Shown here: piece by piece, positions 45,309 through 55,493 of the stretch
How the letters are laid out: every line of letters begins with the position of its first letter
Position numbering within the stretch: the stretch's first letter is position 1
Source of the DNA: Dictyophora rubrovolvata
Lineage: Eukaryota > Basidiomycota > Agaricomycetes > Phallales > Phallaceae
Direction of reading: 5' to 3'
DNA length: 64,000 nucleotides
Assembly: GCA_029959195.1 (NCBI GenBank)
Contig: CP114122.1
Span: 744,001-808,000, forward strand
The notes under the pieces: generated by a model
What the model was told of the DNA's origin: nothing
Seen by the model: the letters and a program-made list of their open reading frames with translations, nothing else
The model's database searches: none
Position numbers and translations under genes: made by a program

Positions 45309-47204
45309 ATGAGCAGTATATTAAATGCATCCGAAGATATCTCAGAATCAGCTGAAGCAATGGGGCTCCGGGCATTCGCACAACAACTTCTCACTGCCCG
45401 TTTAATTTCTTGTACGTTTCAGTTCTTTTTATGTGGATCGCTAAAGAAAAATCTGATGGTTTCTTGCCAGGTTGTATTCTCACTCTCATTTTACTTGAAA
45501 TAGCATTTACATTCGACAAAGAGGTGAGTTTCTACACACCATTCTGTTGCCTGTTTATGGTAAGATCCCACGCATGATGTGGTTCGTCTCCGTCAGGTAG
45601 TATACATTTGGAGGTAGTTCATTCAATCGTATTGTTTGCTTCTACGGAGAACTCAACGCAAAACTTCTTTGAAGGCGTCCTTGGTCCCTTTTCAAGATCC
45701 TTTTCATACATTGTAGATATCTTTCCGTCATACCGGCTCTGTAAGGCTTTCATTTTTTATCCTGCAGTTAGACTGATGCATAGTTAACACAATAGTCTCG
45801 TAATAAGTAAACGTTCTTTCCATCGCTGTTACAGCCTGAGCACTGCAATCTTTTTGACGATCATTAGTCCCCCCTGCGCCAAGCAATGCTGTGAGTATAT
45901 CCTCTTCAGTTTTTTCACTTGGCTGATTTATTCATTTTTTAGTAGTAAGTTGTATATTATCGTAGCCAATTTAAGAGTCATGATCCACAGTTGTGAATTT
46001 TTGGACTGGTACATTGGCGTGTGCGTACGCATGTTAATGTTGTTTCTGGACATTCCAGCTTGATAACAACATCCAATCATAACAGTGCTAATATAGTTTT
46101 CACCGTCTGGCCTGGTAGTTGTCTCTTGGCTATTAGGCTGGATAGACTGTATAACTCTAAACTAAGTAGGATTCCGTGAAGATTTTATGTTTTTTTCTAA
46201 CCGATTCTCTCTCCAGTACGCGCAACATTAATAGCTTTAGTCTTTGGTTAGTCTCAGCTCCGTTTGCCTCTCACTCGTTGCTTTGTTAAACTCTTAGTGT
46301 TGACAGTTGAAAGCGCTGTAGGAGCCGTCGTTATTATTATTAATACTGAAATTGACGCATAAATATTGCATAAGTCACAACTAGCAGTTGCATTGTCAGT
46401 TCTACCCAGGTCCTCCCTCAAATATGCTGCGACCCTCGTTGGCAGTGGTACTTGCGCTGGAACCGTCTCAAATTCTACATGGTTTTCTAAAAGTTTTGTT
46501 ATGTTAGTGTTTCAAATACTTTCTTTTAGACGTTGGATAACTGATGTGTGTTATTTTAGGCTTCCGTACCTAGCTCTTATTTGTGCGTATTTCAAATTGT
46601 CATCATATCCTGTCAGATGCGTTAACACTTCAGGTCGATAGGCATATACATCGTCATTGCCTGGCGTGCATTCATTCGACATTGTCACGAGAAAACATCG
46701 TTGTCTAGTATGTGGGCCGCGCGGAAAAACTTCGCACCGCTTTACATTCTTTTCATTCGGGACGGCGTGGTTTGCTACATCATGTGAGTCACGTATTCCT
46801 CTCAATGCCCAAGGTTACATTAAGATATCATAGGAATCTCTGTATATTTTGACTCACTCTTATTAAGCACTAATACTAATGATCTTTTTAGTCGGAATGG
46901 TGTGTGGTTTTCTTCTGTTGACAGTTCCTACCAGTACGAGTGAGTTGGTTCTTGTCGGTCCTGCGTACGTCTTTGTGTATAGCTATATATATTGTCAATT
47001 CACAAATATGCTGATGACTGTTTGATAGCATAATTGCTGGAACGGTATCCATCTCTGTAAGTTATTGCCCTGCATCTCGGAATATTCTAACTTGCTTTGC
47101 TTTGATAGTGTTGTCGATTGGCGCTGCTTCTGCATGGTAATCCGGGACACGCGACCGGGGTTTATCAGCTGGACACGAACGAATTCCATGTTGAGATGAG
47201 ATAG
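45309..47204 (+). CDS. DUF6533-type membrane protein, array copy B
   Basis: The same 18-exon layout as copy A. Landmarks are exon 1 at 45309-45411, an 11-nt exon at 45796-45806, the 2-nt exon at 45943-45944, a second 11-nt exon (TTGAAAGCGCT) just after the CAG near 46308, the 8-nt exon at 46834-46841, and a final exon ending TAG at 47204. The protein shows CILTLILLEIAFTFDKE, VYIWRRPWSLFKILFIHCRY, YCEFLDWYIGVCLLAIRLDR, ARKNFAPLYILFIRDGVVCY, MVCGFLLLTVPTSTSELVLV and CRLALLLHGNPGHATGVYQL. No stop or frame break is seen. The copy is slightly shorter than A at the C-terminus (VEMR*). The acceptor before SQLAVALSV is ATAAG, shared with copies A and C. Confidence 0.8.
45943..45944 (+). other. Predicted 2-nt exon (TA), copy B
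   Basis: Context ...TTTTTTAG|TA|GTAAGT.... It gives ..SNA-Y-C-EF.. in frame with both neighbours; the flanking introns are about 50 nt each. Confidence 0.6.
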
Positions 47205-48159
47205 TGGGGATAAAAGTTCATCAATCTGTATGTTTCTATAAGAGTTAAAAAGATGTTTCGATCCGTTCGGACGTCGCTGCTGGTTTAGTGTCCATTAAAT
47301 TCGAAGTTAGCCATGTTGTTGTTACTTCAGTACGCAAGAACATAAACGAACAGCTCGCAATCGAAGATGATTGTGGTAATTGGAGGTATTGTGTCGCTAG
47401 ACCGAATGAGGCCTAAGACCAGCGTCTTTTCGTCGCCTTCCGCTCCCTTTTTTTGTGTCGAGGCGCTAGTTGGTGTTACTATTATTGACTGGTCTGGGCG
47501 CTTCTCAGGCCGTCGTCATCTTCCTCAGCGACTCCGGAGACGTATCGCTTTCACAAAACAGTTATTCATTGTTGCCTCTGTAGAAAGATTTCACCCCCGT
47601 GATTTGTGATTTGTTGGTGTCATAGCGCAAGCTGGAGGCATATTACAATCTCGCTCTTTCGATCAGTATCTATTTTTTTTTTGCCAATGAAATGGAGTGT
47701 TGAACGCACGAGCGGAAACAAGAAGTTTGATGCAGACCTAAAGGGTCTTTCGTCTTTGGTTCAGTCATTGCATGTCATCCAGGCACCACACAACAGTGAT
47801 ATGTAGTCTCGAGCCTTCTCGCACCCAAATGTGCACAAGAAAAGGCCCCAGGCTCTTCCCTTTCGCCAGTGCTCAATGCCCATGTCTCAGAGGATATGAC
47901 AAAGTAGGGTTGATTATGGACGGCTTTTATAATCGGTATTGAGATATCTTCTCCTCAACGAAGTTGGGCACACGTCGTTGTGTTTTGGATTGCTTTCACC
48001 TGAGCTGGTTTTGCAGCTCGGAGGCAATTGCGCGATCCGGATAAGACAACTGAGTTATTTTGTTCAAGCGCGACACAAATCGTATAAAAAACTTTTCTCG
48101 TACGCTGGGCCTTTTAACACGGTGTAGTATCTTGATCCTCACCTAACGTGCTAGCTGGT
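47205..48159. other. Spacer between array copies B and C
   Basis: Shares blocks with the A-B spacer (see 44930-45180). The open frame 47367-47609 has no recognised domain. No gene is supported. Confidence 0.45.
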
Positions 48160-50070
48160 ATGAACCCGAACGGTAATGTGTCCGGAAATCCTAATTTGGA
48201 AGAAACATTCGTACAGGAGCTTCGCGCCGCCCGTTCCATATCTTGTACGTTTTCAGTTTTCTCATGTCGATCGCCAAAGAGGGTACGATGTGAACTCTTC
48301 GCAGGTTGTATCCTTACTCTCGTTTTACTTGAAATAATATTTACGTTTGATAAAGAGGTGAATTTCCCCGGATCATTTTGTTGCTCATTTATAGTAAAAT
48401 CTCATGTTTGTCTCTATCAGATAATATACATTTGGAGGTACATTACTTGGTCACATTGTTTACTTCTTTGAAGACTCAATGCAAACCTTTGTCTCAAAGG
48501 CGTCCTTGGTCACTTTTCAAAGTCTGTTTCATACATTGTAGATATCTTGCCATTATACCGGCACTGTAAGGCTTCAAATTCCATTTTATCTTCCAATTAG
48601 ACTGATGGATAATTATTTCACAATAGTCTTGTAATAAGTAAGCGTTCTTTCCATCGCTGGACTACAATATTTTAACGGTCATTAGTTCCCCCTGCGCCAA
48701 GCAATGCTGTGAGGATAACCTCATCAATTTTCTTTCTTAACTGATTTATCTTCTAGTAGTACGTTATCAGACATAATCCTAGCTGATTTGATAAAGTTAT
48801 GGTCCACAGTTGTGTATTTCTGAACTGGTACACTGGTGTGTGCGTATCATATGTAACATTGTTCTTAAACATTGCGCCTTGACAACGAGCATCCGATCAT
48901 CCCAGTGTTAATATAACTCTCACCATCTGGCCTGCTAGTTGTCTCTTGGCCATCAGACTGGACAAATTGTATACGTCCAAACTGAGTAAGATTGCATGAG
49001 GGTCTTTTTTCTCTCTCTCTTATCAATTCTGTTTCCAGTGCGCACAACGTTGATAGTTCTAGTCTTTGGTTAGTCTCTTTTTACCTCTCACTCATTATTT
49101 TATTAAACCCTTTGTTTTGACAGTTGAAAGTGTTGTAGGAGCCATCCTTATTTCCATGCTTGTTAACGTTATAATTAACGCATAATATTGCATAAGTCAC
49201 AAATGGCAGTTGCACTGTCAATTTTACCCCGGGTTTCTGTCCGTTATCATGCGAATCGCATCAGTGGTACTTGTTTTGGAAATGTCTCAAACCCTGTATG
49301 GCTTTCCAAAAGTCTTGTTATGTCAGTGTTCCAAATACTTTTTTTCAAACGTTCGACAGTAACTGGTATACATGTATAGGCTTCCGTACCTCGTTCTTGT
49401 TTGTACGTATCTATTGTCATCATATTTTGAAGTGTTAACACCTCAAGTCGATAGGTGTATACATTGTTATTGCCTGGCGTGCATTCATTTGGCATTGTCG
49501 CGAGAAAACATCGTTGTCTAGTATGTGGGCCGTACGGAAAAACTTCGCACCGCTTTACATTCTTTTCATTCGGGATGGCGTGGTCTGCTATATCATGTAA
49601 GTTTCGCAGTTTCTCTTTTGGTTATGCTCAAGCTTACACTCAGAATCTCTTAGCAATCTCCGTACATATATTGCATCTTGTTTGATTTTGCGCTAATACT
49701 AATAAACGTTTAGTCGGTATATTATGTGGTTTTCTTCTATTAACAGTTTCTCCCAGTACGAGTGAGTTGAATTATGTCGGTCCCGTGTACGTCTTAATAC
49801 TATATATGTCATCGGTCTATAAATATGTTGATGACTTTTCATAGCGTAATTGCCGGAATAACATCCATCTCTGTGAGTTATTGCTCTTGCATTTTAAAAA
49901 AAAACTGAAAATATCCTGACCCGTTTCTTTTTCGGCAGTGCTGTCGACTAGCCTTGCTTCTGCATGGTGATCCCGGGCATGCAACTGGGGTATACGAACT
50001 AGATACCAATGAAGTCCATGTTGAGATGACGAAGGTTGAAGATGCTGCTTCAATCTGTACGTCTTTGTAA
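48160..50070 (+). CDS. DUF6533-type membrane protein, array copy C
   Basis: The 18-exon layout is conserved. Exon 1 starts at MNPNGNVSGNPNLEETF. The 11-nt exon is 48627-48637, the 2-nt exon 48757-48758 and the 8-nt exon 49654-49661; the last exon ends at 50070. Core motifs are CILTLVLLEIIFTFDKE, IYIWRRPWSLFKVCFIHCRY, YCVFLNWYTGVCLLAIRLDK, RTTLIVLVFG, CREKTSLSSMWAVRKNFAPL, ILCGFLLLTVSPSTSELNYV and CCRLALLLHGDPGHATGVYE. The frame is open throughout. Within the array it is closest by eye to copy B, so B and C probably arose by a recent tandem duplication that included their 5' flanks. Confidence 0.8.
48757..48758 (+). other. Predicted 2-nt exon (TA), copy C
   Basis: Context ...CTTCTAG|TA|GTACGT.... 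Copy C has no second GT near the exon 6 donor, which removes the main alternative way of keeping frame. Confidence 0.6.
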
Positions 50071-51102
50071 GGGCTCAAAAGGATGTGCCGCTACTAGTAC
50101 TATATTCTCGGCTTGAAGTTGGACGTGTTATTATGACCCCAATAACACTAATATTATTGTTTCGTTTTATGCAGAGAAAAGCCTGGCTTGTAATTTAAAG
50201 TACACAGTATTTACCTTATCAACCACTACTATCTCAGCCCGAGAACGGAAAGTTGGTTTTCTGTTCCGTAATACGCTTTTAGCCTCCCAAAACACCAACT
50301 GTCAGTTGTTGAGTGCCACCGGATTAGATGGTTGGAGTTACGCCACAGAATCTACTTACACAGCTCCAAAAATCAGAACACGCACATGGAAGTTGTGTCT
50401 ATGGGCGTCAAAGGCATCTTCACAACAGGCTTAGTTTACTTACTCCATGCTCTTGCTCAGTGCTGTCGACTAGCACTGCTTCTGCGATGCAAATCAATAG
50501 GAAATCAACGATCCGCGTGAAGATCAAAAGGGTCGTATGGCACTGCCGGCAGTTGAGGCCAAGTTGAGTTCATAGCTGTGTTGATGGTTCTGAACTACTC
50601 CTGTACATATGGTACGAGCACTATTTTTCATATTCGCTGATAAAGTATCTGATCAAACTACCTTAGACAATCCGTACTTTGTCACTCGGTACTACAACGA
50701 GAACTACCGGTTTATTCTGACAATGCTCGGACTATGACGTGTTTTCTTTACTGCCTGCTAGGCTAAGCCATCAAATCAGACTTTGGCGTGCCACGCGATA
50801 GAAACAGAGCATGACAAGCCGCTTGATTTCTTTTGCCAATCAACCAAATGATCCTTCTCGAATCATATCATAGCTTGTTGAACAGGCTGGTGTGAATAAT
50901 TTCTATTCAAAACAAAATCAATGAGTAGCAGGTGTCTAGCCAACCGTTGTGTCGATGTCAGCTCTACCCACCTTCTGAGTTTCCCACTCCAGCCGGCATC
51001 ATGATAGGCGGTAAAGGAAATGCCATGGGTCAAGCTTGGCATAAAAAGGTGTGCTGCCTTCGGCTCAATTTCTCCCCCTATCTTCAAATTACTACTATAG
51101 AC
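50071..51102. other. Spacer between array copies C and D
   Basis: Two parts recur before copy E: about 50510-50720 resembles 53480-53700 (AAGATCAAAAGGGT.GTATGGCA, ATGGTTCTGAA), and 50830-50935 resembles 53980-54080 (CAATCAA.CAAA, TTTCTATTCAAAA.AAAATC). No gene is supported. Confidence 0.5.
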
Positions 51103-53023
51103 ATGAACAGTATGAGTACTTCCGAGGAATTCCAAGCTTCAACACAGTCAGCCCGTTTTATATCTTGTAAGTTCTCAGTTCTCAGGCTGTTGCGTCAACC
51201 GTCGAAGAAGTTTTGACGGGTTCTTGCGCAGATTGCATTCTTACTCTCATTTTACTTGAAATATTATTTACATTTGATAGAGAAGTGAGTTTTCCTAAAT
51301 TATTCTGCTCCTTTTTTAGCGAAACATCTTTTTTACCTCTACCAGGTAATATACATTTGGAGGTGGCTCATTCATGTCGTTTACTCTTTTGCAAACTCAC
51401 CTCAAGACTGCTCTGAAGACGCCCTTGGTCGCTATTCAAGATCTTTTTCATACAATGCCGGTATCTTTCTATTATACCAGTTCTGTAAGGCTCCATTTAT
51501 CAATAACTAGACTATTAACATATATTTAATTCACATTAGGATTATAATAAGTAAGCATTATATTAGCTCCTTGCAACTTTATTTTTAATGGTCATTACTA
51601 GTTCCCTCGCAAAGTGTCACCGTGAGTATATGATATACTCATTTCAGTTTTTCTCACTTGATTGATTCACCATTCTTCTTCATCAGTAGTAAGATCTCAT
51701 GTTTCTTGGGCGATCAAATTGATTTTCAGTCTTTATAGTTGTGCATTTCAAGACTGGTACATTGGTCTGTGCGTACGCGTAACATTGGTTTAACTTGAAA
51801 CATTGCGGCCTGATGCCAGCTGATCTTATTGACAGGGTCAATACAATTCTCACCCTCTTGCCTAGTAGTGGTCTCTTAGCTATCAGGATAGATAGACTGT
51901 ATGCCTCCAAATCAAGTAAGATTTTACTGTGACTTGTATGCCTTTTTTTCTAGATTTCTAACTTATTCTGTCTCCAGTGCGCAGAACATTGATAGCTTTA
52001 GTTCTGGGTCAGTTCCTCTAGTACCTCTTGTTTATTACTTCTCAATAAACTCCAAACTTTCAACAGTCGAAAATGCAGTAAGAACCATTCCTTTCATTAT
52101 AGGCATTCTAATTGACGCACTGTCTTGCCTTAAGTTGCAGCTAGCACCTGCAGTGTCGGTTTTACCCACGTTTTCTCCGAAGTATATTGCGAGCTCACCG
52201 GGTGTTTCTGGTGCTTGTTCCGTAACCGTTTCAAGAAACCTATGGTTCTCTAAAAGTTTAATAATGTTAGTGTTTCGAAAGCCTTTTTTTCTTTAAGACA
52301 CCTAGGAATAACTTGAGTGTAGGGTCCCATACCTGATTTTGGTTTGTACGTGTCTATCATTATTATGCACCATCGTGCTACGCAGCTCAAGTCTCGATAG
52401 GCGCATACACTGCCATCGCCTGGTTTGCATTCATTCGACATTGTCGCGAAAAAGCATTGCTGTCTAGCATGAGGGCTGTACGGAAAAATTTCGCACCGCT
52501 TTACGTCCTCTTCATTCGGGACGGCGTTGTCTGCTACATCATGTGAGTAATTCTGTTCGTCTTGAGCATGTCCAAGCTTACACTCAAATTTCGTAGCAAT
52601 CTTTGTATGTTTCAACTCCCTTTTGATTTCGCACTAATATCAATAAACATTTAGTCGGAATGTTGTGTGGCTTTCTCCTGCTAACTGTCCCTTCTGGTGA
52701 AAACCAACTCACTTTGGTTGGTCCTGCGTATGTTTTCATGTGCTCACTTACGTATGTATGTTGAGTTGATAATTAAATTTCCTGCAGCGTAATTACTGGA
52801 GTAACATCCATATCTGTTTGTGGCGTTTGCGTTTTTCAGAGAATTGAATATATCATTCTAACTTGATTTTCGTTTCGACAGTGCTGTCGACTGGCGTTGC
52901 TTCTGCACGGTGATCCGGGACATGCAACCGGGGTTTATCAGCTGGACACGAACGAAGTTTGTGTTGAGGTGTTGGTGACAGAAGATTCGGCTTCATCGAT
53001 TTACGATCCTTGTCCAGTTTAGA
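51103..53023 (+). CDS. DUF6533-type membrane protein, array copy D
   Basis: The 18-exon layout is conserved: the start is MNSMSTSEEFQASTQ, the 11-nt exon is 51540-51550, the 2-nt exon 51688-51689, the 8-nt exon 52597-52604, and the stop TAG ends at 53023. Motifs are YCILTLILLEILFTFDRE, VIYIWRRPWSLFKIFFIQCR, YCAFQDWYIGLGLLAIRIDR, REKALLSSMRAVRKNFAPLY, MLCGFLLLTVPSGENQLTLV and CCRLALLLHGDPGHATGVYQ. The loop after the 11-nt exon differs (PSQSVT instead of PPAPSNA). It reads intact. The 3' flank (53024-53220) is very similar to the flank of copy E, so D is the likely parent of E. Confidence 0.8.
51688..51689 (+). other. Predicted 2-nt exon (TA), copy D
   Basis: Context ...TTCATCAG|TA|GTAAGA.... 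It joins ..SVT to Y-C-AFQDWYIGL in frame. Confidence 0.6.
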
Positions 53024-54370
53024 AAGATATTTTGGTTTGTCCGCTATGACATGGCATGAACTTGACGATATTACTGTAAGTCCCATCGGGTTTGTTGACA
53101 ATGATGACGGATTGACACAAAAGATAGATATTTATCGTAAATAATAATGGTCCAGTATGATACTATAATTTTTAATCATCAGTCAGCTTTTCCCAGTAAT
53201 AACATGCGAGAATAACACGCGACCGTTCAGGTTGGCTGCGTAGTTGAGTAGTTATCGGCACTGGGCAGATGAAAAATGGGAATAAGCGATGATGCAGACG
53301 TTTCTCAGGACGCGCCTGTTCTTCCTAGATCTACCCTTCGCCCCCAAAAGTGGTCGGCAAAACTGGGTGATGTCTGCGCATCTGGTCTTGTTTGTGCTTT
53401 TATCGTTGAGAAGGTCGCGAACGTAAAAGAAAAGATATGGCTTGTTGTGTGTGTGTCTGCTATTTGTGATATGCCAGACGTCAAGATCAAAAGGGTGGTA
53501 TGGCACCACTGGTATGCGAAGTTGAAGCCAAGTTGAGGCCATAGTTCGTGTCGATGGTTCTGAATAGCTGTACACATGGTACGAACACTGTTTTTCATAT
53601 TCACTGTCCAAGTAACTGATCCAAGTATTTTAGACGATTCGTACTTTGTCACTCAGTAATACAGCGAAAACCACCGATTTATTCTGATAGAACTAGTTGG
53701 ACTACTACACGTCCATTAAACCACAGAGTTTCTTTGGCGTGCCAGCTGAAGAGAGCCAGGAGGAGCTGACAGGGAAAAAGGGAGTCTGTTGAAGAGGAGA
53801 TATAAGATAAAAGTAGGATAGAGAATGTATTTTATGGAAAAATAAAGGTGGGTACAAAGCTGAATTATGGTCTCTCTTCTTGTTATTCTTCCGCGCGCTC
53901 TCATTTCAAATTTGTCACACTGACGAATTCTCTTGTCCGGGAGTTCCCGGACTCAACACAGCATGACAGGTCAACTATTTCTTCTCCCAATCAATCAAAC
54001 TTGATGCTTCTCCACTCCTATCATAGCTTGATCGGGCCGGTACTAGAATGATTTCTATTCAAAATAAAATCAATGAGTATGAAGCCTATCTTCATCTTAG
54101 TGAGTCATCAGACAGCAATGCCGGCACTTTTGGTCTATCAACAAGGAATGATGTTGCCGTTACACCACCAGCCAATCACGGTATTAATGTCCCACGCCTT
54201 CCAAGTTCTCCTTGAGCTGGCAGCACAATTGGTGGTTGAGGAAACGCATAGGTTGTGATTGAGATAAATTAACTGAGCTCCTGCTTACTCATTTATGTAA
54301 AGAGCCTAAAGGGTGTAACACTTCCCACCTAGCTTTCCGCCTGATTGTCACCCCAATTACTGCTGTGGAC
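53024..54370. other. Spacer between array copies D and E
   Basis: Contains the duplicated 3' flank of D, a segment (53262-53460) that recurs inverted at 57960-58170, and 5'-flank blocks shared with copy D's spacer. The open frame 53276-53536 lies in the inverted-repeat segment and has no recognised domain. Confidence 0.5.
53262..53460 (+). repeat. Inverted flank repeat, arm 1
   Basis: About 200 bp that align by eye, on the opposite strand, with 57960-58170. Shared blocks include GGGAATAAG, GCAGACGTTTCTCAGGACGC, AAAAGTGGTCGG and GTGCTTTTATCGTTGAG. It marks the inverted duplication that also explains array copy F. Confidence 0.7.
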
Positions 54371-54875
54371 ATGAGTAGCATGAATGAAACCGAAGTTATT
54401 TCTCAAGCAGCATTGGAACTCGAAGCGTTGACACAACGCCTTCGGTCGGTTATTTTAGTCGGGATACTGTGTGGTTTTCTCCTATTGACAGCTCCTTCCG
54501 GTATAAATTACCTGTCTTTGGTTGGTCCCGTTCGCGTGTACGTTTTCCTGTATAAATCTGCGCTCATTAACATATGCCGAGTTGATAATTTCTCGCAGTG
54601 TTATTGCTGCAGCAACATCCATATCCGTTTGTGACGTTTGCATTTCAGGAAACTGAAGATATTCTTAGCTTGCTTCGTTTTGACAGTGCTGTCGACTGGC
54701 GTTGCTTCTGCTTCTGCACGGTGATTCGGGACATGCGACCGGGGTTTATCAACTGGACACGAACGAAGTTCGTGTTAAAGACATCGGTGACTCTAAGAAA
54801 ACTCGACTTCATCGGTTTACGACCCCTGTCAGGTTTAGAAGGATATTTTGGTTTGTCTGCTGTGACATGACATGA
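54371..54875 (+). pseudogene. DUF6533 array copy E, internally deleted
   Basis: Exon 1 (MSSMNETEVISQAALELEAL..) runs without an intron into the equivalent of exon 16 (VGILCGFLLLTAPSGINYLS), so exons 2-15 (about 1.4 kb in the sister copies) are gone. The two last introns remain, at about 54525-54598 and 54629-54686. The open frame continues through CCRLALLLLLHGDSGHATGV (with one extra LL pair) to a stop at 54875. It would make a protein of about 123 residues with one or two hydrophobic segments. It is probably a dead fragment, although it is open and could be expressed. The join matches a TTATTTTAG acceptor-like sequence, which suggests recombination at an intron end. Confidence 0.75.
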
Positions 54876-55493
54876 ACTGGGGGATATAAAGTCCCTTCGG
54901 GTTTGTTGACAACAACAGTGACAGATTGGCACAAGAGATAGATAATAATTATGGCCCAGCATGATATGTATTATAATTCAAAATCATCAGTCAGCTTTTT
55001 TCCTAGTAACAACATGCGAGAATAATAACACGCGACTGTTGGCTATTACGTAGTTGAATTTAAGAACATACAATTGTAGTAAACGTGATAAGGAACATAA
55101 TTTTCCGGGAGCCTCGAAGATCATAATCTTCGCCGCTTCAGGAATGGTGAACCAAGACTTTGTAGCCTCACGCCATCCCGAGTAAAAATTACGTCAAGGG
55201 CAGTGAGAATCGCGGTGTGCCCCCGTCAGAGCAGAATCGGAAAGGTCTATACCGAAACAGATACATTGACCATAAATCAATGTTTCGGTGGTGTTTTGAA
55301 TTATCTCTACGCTTTCGGTAACACGCTCGTTCTAAATGCATTATGTAATGATCAAGATTGGGACATCGGAATTTAAATCAATGTTACATGAATTGTTGAC
55401 CATGAGGGATACTACTAGTAGCAAAGCTACAGGATTCCAACACGCGATTAAAGCTGCCGCTCGCCGCGCGGACACGATCCTTTTTAATTTTTT
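54876..55493. other. Convergent spacer between copies E and F
   Basis: The first ~160 bp duplicate the 3' flank of copy D (AATCATCAGTCAGCTTTT, AACATGCGAGAATAA). The rest shows no feature. Confidence 0.45.
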
